Positions 9,300 through 19,787 of a DNA stretch of 64,000 nt are shown in pieces. The position numbers and the translations under genes were made by a program. The notes under the pieces were generated by a model. It was not told the DNA's origin and did no database searches. It saw only the letters and a list, made by a program, of their open reading frames with translations. Each line of letters begins with the position of its first letter. The stretch's first letter is position 1. Source of the DNA: Achromobacter dolens (GTDB taxonomy: Bacteria; Pseudomonadota; Gammaproteobacteria; Burkholderiales; Burkholderiaceae_B); the NCBI RefSeq assembly GCF_902859745.1, contig NZ_CADIJW010000033.1, positions 1 through 64,000 on the forward strand, given 5' to 3'.

Positions 9300-9992
9300 T
9301 CAGGAAAACAGGCGGCTGATCCAGGCATAGGCCAGCACGTCGTATTGGAAATGGATGGCGACGGCCGAAGCCACCAGCAGCACGCCGAAGGCGCGCTGCA
9401 GGCGCACGGCGTGGCGGGCGATGGCGCCGACCCGGCGCGCGGCGAAGCCGCCGCCGTAGGCGATGGCCAGCATCGGGATGCCCGCGCCCAGCCCGTAGAC
9501 GAGCAGCAGCAGGCTGGAATGGGCCAGGTTGTCGGCGCGCGCGGCCAGGATCAGGATCGAGGCCAGCACCGGGCCGGCGCAGGGGGTCCAGACGGCGCCC
9601 AGCGACATGCCCAGCAGGAAGCCGCCGGCATTGCCCGAACCGCCTTTGTCGCCCAGGCCGATCACCCCTTGCAGCGGACCGCTCAAGCGCGCCGCGAGCC
9701 AGTCGTAGGGTCGCGGCCAGATGCGCGCCAGGCCGAACAGCGCCAGCGCCGCCACCGACACCGAACGCACTGCCTCGTGGGCCGACTCGACCGCGCCCGA
9801 CAACAGGCTGAGCGCGATGCCCAGCCCGGAAAACGCCGCCACGAAGCCCAGCACAATGAACAGGGGACGCAGCCGGCCGCCGCGCTCGACCGCGCTGCCC
9901 AGCAGGATGGGCAGCAGCGGCAGCACGCAGGGCGAGGCCACCGTCAGCATGCCGGCGGCCAGGGCAAGGGGGGTGTCGATGAAGGTGGTCAT
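9300..9992 (-). CDS. CcdA/DsbD-beta-like transmembrane electron carrier
   Basis: A 230-residue protein with six predicted helices. The two conserved cysteines lie in TVASPCVLPLLP (helix 1) and VWTPCAGPVLAS (helix 4), the signature of CcdA, which moves reducing equivalents from cytosolic thioredoxin to periplasmic acceptors. I use the ATG at 9992; the in-frame extension upstream is non-hydrophobic and lacks family content. It forms an operon with the TlpA-like gene downstream. The partner pathway could be cytochrome c maturation or repair of oxidised periplasmic proteins. Confidence 0.88.
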   Translation of the reverse strand: MTTFIDTPLALAAGMLTVASPCVLPLLPILLGSAVERGGRLRPLFIVLGFVAAFSGLGIALSLLSGAVESAHEAVRSVSVAALALFGLARIWPRPYDWLAARLSGPLQGVIGLGDKGGSGNAGGFLLGMSLGAVWTPCAGPVLASILILAARADNLAHSSLLLLVYGLGAGIPMLAIAYGGGFAARRVGAIARHAVRLQRAFGVLLVASAVAIHFQYDVLAYAWISRLFS

Positions 9993-10174
9993 GGCGCGGC
10001 GGTCCGTTTGTGTCTCGATGACCGCATTGGACGCGCGCCGGGTATCCGTCCTGTGCCCGGAAAGCGGGTTTTTACCCGGCTTTTGTATCGTGTCCGGCCC
10101 CGCATACACTACGACACACTTGGCGGCGCGGGCGGCGCTATAACCTGCCGGACACCCGTTGCCGGAGCCCGCGC

Positions 10175-10336
10175 ATGAACACCGTTCCCCTTCCCCGCCC
10201 CCGCCTTTCCTGGCGGCGCCTGCTGGCCGTGCTGGCGCTGCTGGCCGGCGGGCTGGGCGCCGAAGCCGTCCAGCCCGGCCCCTGCCAGTTGATCGTCAAC
10301 AGCCAGGCGCGCCGCCGCGCGCCGCCCGCTGAGTAG
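10175..10336 (+). CDS. Small exported protein upstream of a two-component system (53 aa)
   Basis: A 53-codon reading frame that ends 8 bp before the response-regulator ATG. A basic N-terminus (RPRLSWRR) is followed by a strongly hydrophobic stretch (LLAVLALLAGGLGAEA) that looks like a signal peptide with an Ala-x-Ala site, then about 24 polar residues with one Cys and a basic tail. GGAG sits about 8 bp before the ATG. Position and spacing suggest co-transcription with the regulator and kinase. No family recognised. Confidence 0.5.
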   Translation: MNTVPLPRPRLSWRRLLAVLALLAGGLGAEAVQPGPCQLIVNSQARRRAPPAE

Positions 10337-10344
10337 AATGCGCC

Positions 10345-11082
10345 ATGGACAATCCAGACCACATCCTGATCGTCGACGACGACCGCGAGATCCGCGAACT
10401 GGCCGGCAACTTCCTCAAGAAGAACGGCCTGAACGTCACCCTGGCCGCCGACGGCCGGCAGATGCGCACGCTGCTCGAAACGCTGACCGTCGACCTGATC
10501 GTGCTGGACATCATGATGCCCGGCGACGACGGCCTGGTGCTGTGCCGCGAACTGCGCGCCGGCAAGCACCGCCGCACCCCGATCCTGCTGCTGACCGCGC
10601 GCGACGAGGACATGGACCGCGTGCTGGGACTGGAGATGGGCGCCGACGACTACCTGGTCAAGCCGTTCGTGGCGCGCGAACTGCTGGCGCGGATCAAGGC
10701 GATCCTGCGCCGCACCCGCATGCTGCCGCCCAACTTCCAGGTCACCGAACCGGGCCGCGCCGTGCGGTTCGGCGCCTGGACGCTGGACACCACCGCGCGC
10801 CACCTGGTCGACGCCGAAGGCACCATCGTGTCGCTCAGCGGCGCCGAGTACCGGCTGCTGCGGGTGTTCCTGGACCACCCGCAGCGGGTGCTGAACCGCG
10901 ACCAGTTGCTCAACCTGACGCAGGGCCGCGACGCCGATTTCTTCGGCCGCTCGATCGACCTGCTGGTCAGCCGGCTGCGCCAGCGGCTGCGCGAGGACGC
11001 GCGCGAGCCGATGTACATCAAGACCGTGCGCAGCGAAGGCTATGTGTTCGCCGCGCAGGTCGACGTGTCCGAGGCGACGTAG
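10345..11082 (+). CDS. OmpR/PhoB-family response regulator
   Basis: A 245-residue protein. The receiver domain (about 7-120) has the acidic pocket DDD at 11-13, the phospho-acceptor Asp55 in LIVLDIMMPG, and Lys in DDYLVKPFVARE. The winged-helix DNA-binding domain (about 145-240) carries LSGAEYRLLRVFLDHPQRVLNR and RSIDLLVSRLRQRL. Its stop is immediately followed by the ATG of the histidine kinase, so the pair is translationally linked. Targets are not evident. Confidence 0.93.
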   Translation: MDNPDHILIVDDDREIRELAGNFLKKNGLNVTLAADGRQMRTLLETLTVDLIVLDIMMPGDDGLVLCRELRAGKHRRTPILLLTARDEDMDRVLGLEMGADDYLVKPFVARELLARIKAILRRTRMLPPNFQVTEPGRAVRFGAWTLDTTARHLVDAEGTIVSLSGAEYRLLRVFLDHPQRVLNRDQLLNLTQGRDADFFGRSIDLLVSRLRQRLREDAREPMYIKTVRSEGYVFAAQVDVSEAT

Positions 11083-12408
11083 ATGGCCACGCTGGTTCCG
11101 GCGCTGCGCCGCTGGCCGCGCACCCTGGCGAGCCGGCTGTTCCTGATCTTCCTGGTGGGCCTGGTGCTGGCGCACGGGCTGTCGTTCGGGCTGCAGTTCT
11201 ACGAACGCTACCAGTCCGCCAAGAGCGTCATGCTCGACAACCTGGAGCGCGACGTGGTGGTGGCGCTGGCGATCCTGAACCGCCTGCCGGCCGACGAACG
11301 CGCGGCCTGGCTGCCGCGCCTGAGCGGCAACAACCGTCAATACCTGCTCGGCCCCGGCGACATCGACCGCCCGCTGCAGACGCCCGCCGCCGAGGCGGTG
11401 CGCGACTCGATCCAGGCGGCGCTGGGCAACGCCTACCCGCTGGCGTTCGGCACCGTCGGCGACGATCCCAAGCACATCCAGGCGCGCGCCACGCTGGCCG
11501 ATGGCCAGCCGGTCACGCTCGACATCCACATGACCGTGATGCCGCTGGCGATGTGGCTGCCGGTGGTGCTGCTGGCGCAACTGGCGCTGCTGATCCTGTG
11601 CGCCTGGCTGGCGGTGCGGCTGGCGATCCGCCCGCTGACGCGGCTGGCCGGCGCGGCCGACGCGATGAGCCCCGACCGCCGCAGCCCGCGCCTGGCCGAG
11701 GACGGGCCGGCCGAAGTGGCGCAGGCCTCGGCCGCCTTCAACGCCATGCAGGACCGCATCGCCGCGCACCTGGCCGAGCGCATGCAGATCCTGGGCGCGA
11801 TTTCGCACGACCTGCAGACGCCGATCACGCGCATGAAGCTGCGCTCGGAATTCATGGACGATTCGACCGACCGCGACAAGCTGGCGCATGACCTGCAAGA
11901 GGTCGAACAATTGGTGCGCGACGGCCTGGCCTACGCGCGCAGCGCCGGCGCGGCCACCGAGCCGCCGGCGCGCATCGACCTGGACGCGTTCCTGGACAGC
12001 CTGGTGTGCGACTACACCGACATCGGCAAGCCGGTGACGCTGCAAGGACACTGCCCCGGTCCCTGGCAGACACGCCCGCGCGCGCTGCGGCGCATCCTCG
12101 GCAACCTGATCGACAACGCGCTGAAATTCGGCGGCGCCGCCGAGGTCGAGGTCGGCGCGGCCGACGATGGCCGCGGCGTGTCGATCCGCGTACTGGACCG
12201 CGGTCCCGGCATTCCCGAACAGGAATTGCAGGCGGTGCTGCAGCCGTTCTACCGGCTGGAAGGCTCGCGCAACCGCGACAGCGGCGGCACCGGCCTGGGG
12301 CTGGCGATCGCGCGGCAACTGGCCGATGTGATCGACGGCGAACTGCGCCTGCGCAACCGCGAGGGCGGCGGGCTGGAGGCGCAAGTGCTGTTGCGGCCCG
12401 GCGCCTGA
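11083..12408 (+). CDS. Two-component sensor histidine kinase
   Basis: A 441-residue inner-membrane kinase. Helix 1 is about 18-37, a periplasmic loop follows, and helix 2 is about 155-180, then a HAMP region. The H box has His242 in AISHDLQTPITRMKLR, the N box is GNLIDNALKFGG, G1 is DRGPGIPEQ and G2 is GGTGLGLAIARQLA. Together with the adjacent regulator it forms a complete phosphorelay. The 53-residue exported protein upstream could be a ligand or accessory factor, which is inference only. Confidence 0.93.
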   Translation: MATLVPALRRWPRTLASRLFLIFLVGLVLAHGLSFGLQFYERYQSAKSVMLDNLERDVVVALAILNRLPADERAAWLPRLSGNNRQYLLGPGDIDRPLQTPAAEAVRDSIQAALGNAYPLAFGTVGDDPKHIQARATLADGQPVTLDIHMTVMPLAMWLPVVLLAQLALLILCAWLAVRLAIRPLTRLAGAADAMSPDRRSPRLAEDGPAEVAQASAAFNAMQDRIAAHLAERMQILGAISHDLQTPITRMKLRSEFMDDSTDRDKLAHDLQEVEQLVRDGLAYARSAGAATEPPARIDLDAFLDSLVCDYTDIGKPVTLQGHCPGPWQTRPRALRRILGNLIDNALKFGGAAEVEVGAADDGRGVSIRVLDRGPGIPEQELQAVLQPFYRLEGSRNRDSGGTGLGLAIARQLADVIDGELRLRNREGGGLEAQVLLRPGA

Positions 12409-12472
12409 GCCCAGGCGCCGGACGGCGCATCGACGCGCCCTGCTCCCGCCCGCCCCGGTTCCCGGCTGCACG

Positions 12473-12506
12473 AAAAACGCCCCGCGATGTGTCATCGCGG
12501 GGCGTT
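12473..12506 (-). terminator. Intrinsic terminator of the ohr gene
   Basis: A perfect 14-bp stem (12476-12489 with 12493-12506) with a 3-nt loop. On the minus strand the stem is followed by a T-run (the A-run at 12473-12477 on plus), so it ends transcription of the Ohr gene at 12526; it may also stop read-through from the kinase gene. Confidence 0.85.
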
Positions 12507-12525
12507 GCGCTTGGCGTTGGGGGAT

Positions 12526-12951
12526 TCAGACGATCGCCAGTTCCACGTCGATGTTGCCCCGGATCGCCCCCGAGTAGGGGCAGGTCTGGTGCGCGGTGTC
12601 GACCAGTTGGCGCCGCTGTTCGTCCGACAGTCCCGGCAGCGAAATGTTCAGCCTGACCGCCAGCGCGTAGCGCGCGCCGCCGTCGGTCTTGCCCAGCGAC
12701 ACCTCGGCATCGACCGCCACGTCGCGCGGCACGGCGATGCCGAGCTTGGCGCCGGCCAGTTGCATGGCGCCGATGAAGCAGGCGGAATAGCCGATGCCGA
12801 ACAGTTGCTCGGGGTTGGTGCCGGGCCGCCCCGAGCCCGGCGGGCTGAGCGGCAGCAACAGCGCGCCGTCGTCGCTGCGGCCGGCGCCGTCGCGGCCCCC
12901 GGTGGTGTGGGTGTGGGCGGTGTACAGCACGGTTTCCAGCGCTTGGGACAT
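12526..12951 (-). CDS. Ohr/OsmC-family organic hydroperoxide reductase
   Basis: A 141-residue protein of typical Ohr length. The two catalytic cysteines are Cys58 in GYSACFIGAM and Cys124 in HQTCPYSGAIRGNID. Ohr enzymes reduce fatty-acid and other organic hydroperoxides using lipoylated proteins. The start at 12951 is the ATG before SQALETVLYTA; the frame extends upstream without family similarity. It is a single gene ended by the terminator at 12473. A neighbouring OhrR is not seen; the closest regulator is a LysR protein. Confidence 0.9.
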   Translation of the reverse strand: MSQALETVLYTAHTHTTGGRDGAGRSDDGALLLPLSPPGSGRPGTNPEQLFGIGYSACFIGAMQLAGAKLGIAVPRDVAVDAEVSLGKTDGGARYALAVRLNISLPGLSDEQRRQLVDTAHQTCPYSGAIRGNIDVELAIV

Positions 12952-13077
12952 GATGGCTCCTGGTATCGGAATTGAGGAACCCGCATTGCACCAAGGCGCT
13001 GTATCCCGCCTGTGTCGCAAGACCGCCGCTTTTGCGTCGTACTGTATCCCGCGTCCGAGCCAGCGGCGGCGCGCGCC

Positions 13078-14031
13078 TCAGGCCGGCGCGGCAGGCGCGG
13101 CGGCGTCGTCCGGCGCCAGCAGCGTGAAGGCGTCCGGTCCCGCCCGCCGCGCCATCGCGTCGAGGATGCGCTGGACCAGTTCGGGCACCAGCGGGTGCGG
13201 CGGCTGGCCGGCCAGCGTGGCCATGCCCACGCAGTAGTCGATGCGCGGCCGGAACGGCCGGCAGGCGATGCCCATGTCCAGGCACAGGCGCGCGAACAGG
13301 CCGTTGACGATCGACACGCCGATGCCCTGCGCCGCCAGGCGGCAGGCCATTTCCACCGAATGCACCTCGGCCTTGATCTGCGGCATCATGCGGCCCTGGC
13401 GGAACGCCTGGTCGATCTGCAGGCGCAGCGATCGCTGCCGGCCCAGCAGCACCAGGTCGACGCCGATCAGGTCGGCCGGGCCGATCTCGTCCAGCGCCTC
13501 CAACGGATGGCCGGGCGGCATGATGCAGACCGCCTCGGTGGCCAGCCGCCGCATCATCGACAGACCCGAATTCATGGGCGGCGAACGCACCAGCGCCAGG
13601 TCGGCCTCGCGCCCCAGCACCGCCACTTCGCTGGTTTCGTAGGTGCCCACCAGCACTTCCAGCGCGACGTCGGGGTGATCGGCCAGGAACGACTCGACCA
13701 CGGCGGGCATGACCGACTGCGCCACCGTGCTGGGCAACTGCACGCGGATCAGCGTGCGACGCTGTCCGCCCAGCCGCAACTGGTTGACGTGGCGCTGCAG
13801 CGACTCGGCGTCCGAGATCATGTTCTGCACGTCGGGCAGCAGCGATTCGGCCTCGGCGGTGGGATGCAGGCGGCCCTTGCGGCGCACGAACAGCGGCACG
13901 CCCAGGTCGGTCTCGAACTGGCTCAGCAGGCGGCTGACGGCCGGCTGCGACGAGCCCAGCCGCTGCGCGGCCTCGATGGTCGAGCCGGTGATCATGAAGG
14001 CGAGAAACGCCTCTAGCTGCTTAAAGTTCAT
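13078..14031 (-). CDS. LysR-family transcriptional regulator
   Basis: A 317-residue protein. The N-terminal winged helix contains NFKQLEAFLAFMITG and AAQRLGSSQPAVSRLLSQFE, and the effector domain covers about 92-300. The C-terminus is a low-complexity Ala/Pro/Asp tail. The start at 14031 is the conventional LysR methionine. The gene is divergent from the peptide ABC operon starting at 14302, with 270 bp between them, so it probably controls that operon. Confidence 0.9.
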   Translation of the reverse strand: MNFKQLEAFLAFMITGSTIEAAQRLGSSQPAVSRLLSQFETDLGVPLFVRRKGRLHPTAEAESLLPDVQNMISDAESLQRHVNQLRLGGQRRTLIRVQLPSTVAQSVMPAVVESFLADHPDVALEVLVGTYETSEVAVLGREADLALVRSPPMNSGLSMMRRLATEAVCIMPPGHPLEALDEIGPADLIGVDLVLLGRQRSLRLQIDQAFRQGRMMPQIKAEVHSVEMACRLAAQGIGVSIVNGLFARLCLDMGIACRPFRPRIDYCVGMATLAGQPPHPLVPELVQRILDAMARRAGPDAFTLLAPDDAAAPAAPA

Positions 14032-14301
14032 CCTGTCCCGCAAGGTCCGAAATGCCGGCCCCGCGCGGCGAATCGACGCGCGGGGCCTAGGGTTAACACC
14101 AAATTTCTCGTCATTCACATAGCCATATGCCGCCTTCGCATACGGTTGCCAGCCGGGCGCGATGGATCGAACATTCCGCCCATCCGGATTCTCGCCATTC
14201 ACGAATCCGCAATCAATACGCGATATCGCCGATATTGTCCGGCAAGGAGCCCCACCGATGCGCGCCGTTCCGTTTCCCGCTTCCTGTCGCCGCGAGGCGC
14301 C

Positions 14302-15276
14302 ATGACCGCGTTCATTATCCGCCGGCTGTGCCAGAGCCTGGTGATCCTGGCGCTGACCTCGCTGATCGTGTTCGCCGGCGTCTACGCCATCGGCGACCCG
14401 ATCGAGATCCTGGTGCCGGCCGACGCCACGCAGGCCGAGATCGCGCAGGCGGTGCAGTCGCTGGGCCTGGACCTGCCGCTGTACCAGCAGTACCTGAAGT
14501 TTGTCGGCAACGCGCTGCACGGCGACCTGGGCAACTCGTTCGTCTTCAACCAGCCCGCCATCCAGTTGATCCTGCAACGCCTGCCGGCCACGCTGGAGCT
14601 GGCCTGCGTGGCGCTGCTGCTGGCCCTGGCCATCGGCCTGCCGCTCGGCCTGGTGGCCGGCCTGAAGCCGGATTCGGCGCTGGATCGCGGCATCATGACC
14701 GGCTCGATCCTGGGTTTCAGCCTGCCCAACTTCTGGCAGGGCATCATGCTGGTGCTGATCTTCTCGGTGACGCTGGGCTGGCTGCCGTCCACCGGCCGCG
14801 GCCCGACCGGCGAGATCTTCGGCATCCACACCAGCCTGGCGTCGTGGGACGGCATCCGCCACCTGATCCTGCCGGCGCTGAACCTGGCGCTGTTCAAGAT
14901 CGCGCTGATCGTGCGCCTGACCCGCAGCGGCGTGCGCGAGACGATGCCGCTGGACTACGTGAAATTCGCCCGCGCCAAGGGTCTGCGCGAATCGCGCGTG
15001 ATCTACATGCACGTGCTCAAAAACATCCTGATCCCGATTGTCACCGTGGTCGGCATGGAGTTCGGCTCGCTGATCGCCTTCGCCACCGTCACCGAAACCA
15101 TCTTCGCCTGGCCCGGCGTGGGCAAGCTGATCATCGACAGCATCATGAAGCTGGACCGCCCGGTAGTGGTTGCCTACCTGCTGATCGTGGTCACCATGTT
15201 CATCGTGCTCAACCTGCTGGTGGACATCATCTATTCCGTGCTGGATCCCCGTGTCCGCGTGGGAGCCTCCGAATGA
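14302..15276 (+). CDS. Oligopeptide/dipeptide ABC transporter permease (DppB type)
   Basis: A 324-residue inner-membrane protein. It begins TAFIIRRLCQSLVILALTSLIVF, typical for DppB-like subunits, and has the EAA-loop REDxxxAKGLRES form (YVKFARAKGLRESRVIYMHVLKN in segments). It pairs with the next gene to form the translocation pore of a peptide/nickel-class importer. Upstream in-frame codons are not family sequence, so I start at 14302. The stop overlaps the next ATG (ATGA). Confidence 0.92.
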   Translation: MTAFIIRRLCQSLVILALTSLIVFAGVYAIGDPIEILVPADATQAEIAQAVQSLGLDLPLYQQYLKFVGNALHGDLGNSFVFNQPAIQLILQRLPATLELACVALLLALAIGLPLGLVAGLKPDSALDRGIMTGSILGFSLPNFWQGIMLVLIFSVTLGWLPSTGRGPTGEIFGIHTSLASWDGIRHLILPALNLALFKIALIVRLTRSGVRETMPLDYVKFARAKGLRESRVIYMHVLKNILIPIVTVVGMEFGSLIAFATVTETIFAWPGVGKLIIDSIMKLDRPVVVAYLLIVVTMFIVLNLLVDIIYSVLDPRVRVGASE

Positions 15277-16178
15277 CATTGCTTCCCAACAAATGGCTGC
15301 CCGGCCGCGACACCACCCTGGGCCAGGCGCTGCACGGCGTGCTGGACAGCCGCCCCGCGACCCTCGCCGCGATCGTCTTCCTGCTGCTGGTGCTGGCGGC
15401 GCTGCTGGCGCCGTGGATCGCGCCGCAGAACCCGTATGACCTGGCCGCCATCACCATCCTGGACGGCCGCATGCCGCCGGGCAGCCAGGGCATCTATGGC
15501 GACATCTACTGGGCCGGCACCGACGCCCAGGGCCGCGACATGCTGTCGGCCATGATGTATGGCCTGCGCACCAGCCTTTCCGTGGGCGTGCTGAGCGGCC
15601 TGTTCGCCATGGCCGTGGGCACCGTGCTGGGCCTGACGGCGGCGTACTTCGGCGGCCGCATCGACGCGCTGATCATGCGCCTGGTGGACCTGATGCTGGG
15701 CTTTCCCACCATCCTGGTGGCGCTGATGATGCTGGCCATCCTGGGCCAGGGCGTGGACAAGGTGATCCTGGCGCTGGTGGTGGTGCAGTGGGCCTACTTC
15801 GCCCGCGCGGTGCGCGCCACCGCCGTGGTCGAGCGCCGCAAGGAATACATGGAAGCGGCGCTGTGCCTGGGGCTGAGCCACCGGCGCGCGCTGTTCAGCC
15901 AGCTACTGCCGAACTGCATCCCGCCGGTCATCGTCATCGCCATGATCCAGACCGCCAACGCCATCGCCGCCGAGGCCACGCTCAGCTTCCTGGGCATCGG
16001 CCTGCCGGTCACCGAGCCGTCGCTGGGCCTGCTGATCGCCAACGGCTACCAGCAGATGCTGGCCGGCCTGTACTGGATCAGCGTGTTCCCCGGCGTGCTG
16101 CTGCTGACCGTGGTTTTCACCATGAACATCGTCGGCGACCGCGTCCGCGAGGCGCTCAATCCGCGCCTGCAGAAATAG
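15273..16178 (+). CDS. Oligopeptide/dipeptide ABC transporter permease (DppC type)
   Basis: A 301-residue membrane protein with the DppC N-terminal layout: a first helix, then a periplasmic segment ending [25 protein letters not shown], then five helices. The ATPase-contact loop reads [23 protein letters not shown]. It overlaps the preceding gene by four bases. The ATPase genes follow after 8 bp, completing a standard five-gene importer. Confidence 0.92.
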   Translation: MTLLPNKWLPGRDTTLGQALHGVLDSRPATLAAIVFLLLVLAALLAPWIAPQNPYDLAAITILDGRMPPGSQGIYGDIYWAGTDAQGRDMLSAMMYGLRTSLSVGVLSGLFAMAVGTVLGLTAAYFGGRIDALIMRLVDLMLGFPTILVALMMLAILGQGVDKVILALVVVQWAYFARAVRATAVVERRKEYMEAALCLGLSHRRALFSQLLPNCIPPVIVIAMIQTANAIAAEATLSFLGIGLPVTEPSLGLLIANGYQQMLAGLYWISVFPGVLLLTVVFTMNIVGDRVREALNPRLQK

Positions 16179-16186
16179 GAAGCGCC

Positions 16187-17170
16187 ATGCAATCGGCAAC
16201 CCCCACTCTTTCCGTGCGCAACCTGCGCACCTGGTTCCACACCCGCGCCGGCCTGGTGCGGGCGGTGGACGACGTCAGCTTCGACGTCCACCCGGGCGAG
16301 ATCCTCGGCCTGGTGGGCGAGTCCGGCTCGGGCAAGTCCATCACCGGCTTTTCCATCCTCGGCCTGATCGACCCGCCAGGGCGCATCGACGGCGGCCAGA
16401 TCCTGTTCAAGGGCACCGACCTGGCGACGCTGTCGCGCGAGGAACTGCGTCAGTTGCGCGGCAACCGCATCGCCATGGTGTTCCAGGACCCGATGATGAC
16501 GCTGAACCCGGTGTTCCGCATCGAGACCCAGATGGTCGAGACGGTGCTGAGCCACGAGCGCTGCAGCCGCAAGGCGGCCCGGGACCGGGCCCGCGACACG
16601 CTGGCGGCGGTCGGCATTCCGTCACCGGCCGAGCGCCTGAAGGCCTACCCGCACCAACTGTCGGGCGGCATGCGTCAGCGCGTGGCGATCGCCATCGCCA
16701 TGCTGCACAAGCCCGACCTGATCATCGCCGACGAACCGACCACCGCGCTGGATGTCACCATCCAGGCGCAGATCCTGGCCGAAATGCAGAAGCTGTGCGC
16801 CGAGACCGGCACCGCCATGGTGTGGGTCAGCCACGACCTGGCGGTGGTGGCGGGCCTGGCCGACCGCGTCTGTGTGATGTACGCCGGCCGCGTGGTCGAG
16901 TCCGGCAGCACCGACGACATTCTCGACCGTCCACGCCACCCGTACACCATCGGCCTGATCGGCTCGGTGCCGAGCAATGAGCACACCGGCGACCGCCTGT
17001 ACCAGATCCCCGGCATGGCGCCGTCGCCGCTGGCGCTGCCGGCCGGCTGCGCCTTCAACCCGCGCTGCGCCCACGCCACCGAGCGCTGCCGCGCCGAGCA
17101 ACCGCCGCTGGAGACCACGGGCGTCCGTGGCCTGCGCTGCTTCCATCCCCAGACTGGAGTGTTTTCGTGA
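16187..17170 (+). CDS. Peptide ABC transporter ATPase (DppD type)
   Basis: A 327-residue ATPase. Walker A is GESGSGKS near residue 45, the Q-loop is in [12 protein letters not shown], the signature is LSGGMRQRV and Walker B is [12 protein letters not shown], with the H-loop in WVSHDLAVV. The C-terminus has the oligopeptide-transporter Cys cluster ([14 protein letters not shown]). It is start-stop overlapped with the second ATPase gene. Confidence 0.93.
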   Translation: MQSATPTLSVRNLRTWFHTRAGLVRAVDDVSFDVHPGEILGLVGESGSGKSITGFSILGLIDPPGRIDGGQILFKGTDLATLSREELRQLRGNRIAMVFQDPMMTLNPVFRIETQMVETVLSHERCSRKAARDRARDTLAAVGIPSPAERLKAYPHQLSGGMRQRVAIAIAMLHKPDLIIADEPTTALDVTIQAQILAEMQKLCAETGTAMVWVSHDLAVVAGLADRVCVMYAGRVVESGSTDDILDRPRHPYTIGLIGSVPSNEHTGDRLYQIPGMAPSPLALPAGCAFNPRCAHATERCRAEQPPLETTGVRGLRCFHPQTGVFS

Positions 17171-18195
17171 GCCCGACGATCCTGATGCAGGCCAACCAGG
17201 TGTCGCGCCTGTTCGTGAAGCGGCCCGACTACGCCGAACGCCTGGCCGGCCTGCTGGGCGCCAAGGTGGCCTCGCACACCGTGCACGCGGTCGACCGCGT
17301 CGACCTGACCATCCACCAGGGCGAAGTGGTCGGCCTGGTGGGCGAATCCGGCTGCGGCAAGTCGACGCTGGGCCGGGTGCTGGCGGGCATCCTGCCGGCC
17401 ACCTCGGGCAGCATCCAGACGCCCGCCGGCGAGCTGTCCACCCTGACCGGCCGCGCCGCGCACGCACAGCGCATGGCCACGCAGATGATCTTCCAGGACC
17501 CGATGTCCTCGCTCAATCCGCGCAAGCGGGTGCGCGACATCATCGGCGAGGCGCCGCTGGCCAACGGCATCATCGCGCGCCGCGACTACGACGACTACGT
17601 GGTGCAGGTGATGCGGCGCGTGGGGCTGGACCCCGACTACCGCAACCGCTTTCCGCACCAGTTCTCGGGCGGCCAGCGCCAACGCGTGGGCATCGGGCGG
17701 GCGCTGGCGGTCAAGCCGGGCTTCCTGATCTGCGACGAGTCGATCGCGGCATTGGACGTGTCGATCCAGGCGCAGATCCTGAACCTCTTCATGGACCTGC
17801 GGCAGGATCTGGGCCTGACCTATCTCTTCATCAGCCACGACCTGGGCGTGGTGCGGCGCATCAGCGACCGCACCGTCATCATGTACCTGGGCCGCGTGGT
17901 CGAATCCGGTCCCACCGCCGAGGTGTTCGCCGCGCCGCGCCATCCCTACACCCAGGCCCTGCTGCAGGAAGTGCCGCGGCTGTCGAACCGCAAGCGGCGC
18001 TTTCACGCCATCAAAGGCGAGATCCCGTCGCCACTGAACCCGCCGGCCGGCTGCCATTTCCATCCACGCTGCCCGCAGGCCATGGCGCGCTGCAAGACCG
18101 AGCAGCCCTTGCTGCGCGTCACGGCCGACGGCCACCAGGCCGCCTGTCACCTGCTCGATGGCGCCGCGCCCCTTCAAGGAACTCCCGCCGCATGA
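17167..18195 (+). CDS. Peptide ABC transporter ATPase (DppF type)
   Basis: A 342-residue ATPase that starts with GTG at 17167, overlapping the previous stop. Walker A is GESGCGKST, signature [15 protein letters not shown], and Walker B is [12 protein letters not shown], where the usual ADEP is replaced by CDES; the catalytic Glu remains. The C-terminal [14 protein letters not shown] cluster is again typical. The next gene overlaps by four bases. Confidence 0.92.
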   Translation: MSPTILMQANQVSRLFVKRPDYAERLAGLLGAKVASHTVHAVDRVDLTIHQGEVVGLVGESGCGKSTLGRVLAGILPATSGSIQTPAGELSTLTGRAAHAQRMATQMIFQDPMSSLNPRKRVRDIIGEAPLANGIIARRDYDDYVVQVMRRVGLDPDYRNRFPHQFSGGQRQRVGIGRALAVKPGFLICDESIAALDVSIQAQILNLFMDLRQDLGLTYLFISHDLGVVRRISDRTVIMYLGRVVESGPTAEVFAAPRHPYTQALLQEVPRLSNRKRRFHAIKGEIPSPLNPPAGCHFHPRCPQAMARCKTEQPLLRVTADGHQAACHLLDGAAPLQGTPAA

Positions 18196-19787
18196 ACCGC
18201 TTTTCCACTCCGATCCGCCGCGGCGTCGCCGCGCTGGCCCTGCTGGCGCTGCTGGCCGGCGCCGCGCCCGCCCTGGCGCGGCCGCTGCTGACCATCGGCC
18301 ATTCCAGCGAGCCATCGTCGATGGACCCGCTGTTCTCGCGCACCGGCAACAACCAGGCCGCCGCCGAGAACATCTTCGAGCGGCTGGTGTCGACCGACGA
18401 GAACATGCAGATGCGGCCGGGCCTGGCCCTGTCGTGGCGGGTGGTTACGCCCGATACCTGGGAGATCAAGCTGCGGCCCGGCGTGCGCTTCCATGACGGC
18501 ACGCCGTTCAGCGCCGACGACGTGGTCTTTTCACTGGCTCGCGCGCCCAAGGTGCCGAACAGCCCGGCGCCCTTCAGCGGCGCGGTGCGCTCGATCGCCG
18601 CGGTCGAGGTGGTCGATGCGCTGACGCTGCGCATCCGCACCAAGGAGCCCACGCCCGACTTCATGGAGCAGATCGGGCTGGTCTACATCCTGTCGCGCCA
18701 CGCGGCGCAGGACAAGCGCTCGGAAGACTTCAACAGCGGCGTGGCGGCCATCGGCACCGGCCCCTACAAGTTCGTGCGCTGGCAGCCGGGCGACAGCCTG
18801 GAGCTGGCGCGCAACGACGACTACTGGGGCGCGCGGCCGGACTTCGAGCGCGTGGTGATCCGCTACATCGCCAACGACGCGGCGCGCATCTCGGCGCTGC
18901 TGTCGGGCACGGTCGACCTGATCGACAGCGTGCCGCCGACCGACGCCAAGACGCTCACGGACAAGGCCGGCTATACGCTCTATCGCTCGCCGTCGGCGCG
19001 CCTGATCTACCTGGCGCTGGACTCGGCGCGCGATGTCAGCCCGTTCGTCACCGACGCGCAGGGCAAGCCGATGACGGTGAACCCGCTCAAGGACGTGCGG
19101 GTGCGCCTGGCGATCTCAAAGATGTTCATGCGCGGCCCGATCACCGAGCGCCTGCTCAGCGGCGCCGGCGTGCCGGCCGGACAGATGGTCCCGGAGGGCC
19201 TGGGCGGCTACAGCCCCAACCTGCCGGCGCCCGCCTACGACCTGGCGGGCGCGCGCGCCCTGCTGGCCGAGGCCGGCTATCCGCACGGCTTCGGCCTGAC
19301 CCTGCATTCATCGAACGACCGCTTCGCCGGCGACAGCGACCTGGCCCAGGCGCTGGCGCAGATGATGGCGCGCGCCGGCCTGCGCATCAACGGCGTGGTG
19401 ACCCAGCCCTACAACGTCTACGCCGGCGCCAGCGGCAAGCAGCAGTACAGCGCCTTCATCTTCTCGTACGGCAACAGCACCGGCGATTCGTCCAATGGCC
19501 TGACCAACGTGCTGGCCACCTACGACAAGGCCGCTGGCACCGGCGCCTTCAACCGCGCGCGCTATTCCAACCCGGCCGTGGACCGCCTGCTGGCGCGGGC
19601 CGCGGTGGAGTTCGACCCGGCGCAGCGCGACGCCCTGCTGCGCCAGGCGGCGGAAACCGCCTTCAACGACGTCGGCATCGTGCCGCTGTATTTCCCGGTG
19701 GCCTTCTGGGCCGCGCGCGACGGCACCGTGATGCGCGCCAACAAGCTCGAACGCACCTCAATGCTGTACATACAGGAAGCAAAATGA
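18192..19787 (+). CDS. Peptide ABC transporter periplasmic binding protein (SBP family 5)
   Basis: A 531-residue exported protein with a signal peptide (cleavage near APALARP). Family-5 features include [41 protein letters not shown] and [18 protein letters not shown]. It captures the substrate for the transporter encoded just upstream. The large open frame extends upstream over the ATPase gene but only the ATG at 18192 precedes a signal peptide. The following hydrolase gene overlaps by four bases, implying the imported ligand is hydrolysed inside. Confidence 0.92.
   Translation: MNRFSTPIRRGVAALALLALLAGAAPALARPLLTIGHSSEPSSMDPLFSRTGNNQAAAENIFERLVSTDENMQMRPGLALSWRVVTPDTWEIKLRPGVRFHDGTPFSADDVVFSLARAPKVPNSPAPFSGAVRSIAAVEVVDALTLRIRTKEPTPDFMEQIGLVYILSRHAAQDKRSEDFNSGVAAIGTGPYKFVRWQPGDSLELARNDDYWGARPDFERVVIRYIANDAARISALLSGTVDLIDSVPPTDAKTLTDKAGYTLYRSPSARLIYLALDSARDVSPFVTDAQGKPMTVNPLKDVRVRLAISKMFMRGPITERLLSGAGVPAGQMVPEGLGGYSPNLPAPAYDLAGARALLAEAGYPHGFGLTLHSSNDRFAGDSDLAQALAQMMARAGLRINGVVTQPYNVYAGASGKQQYSAFIFSYGNSTGDSSNGLTNVLATYDKAAGTGAFNRARYSNPAVDRLLARAAVEFDPAQRDALLRQAAETAFNDVGIVPLYFPVAFWAARDGTVMRANKLERTSMLYIQEAK

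Noticed and set aside
10138-12495. A 785-codon open frame on the minus strand antisense to the two-component system, and similar long antisense frames (for example 6494-8530, 4224-6011, 1457-2188).
   Set aside because: They are His/Arg/Gln/Ala-rich low-complexity translations produced by GC-rich third positions of the true genes on the other strand, with no family sequence.
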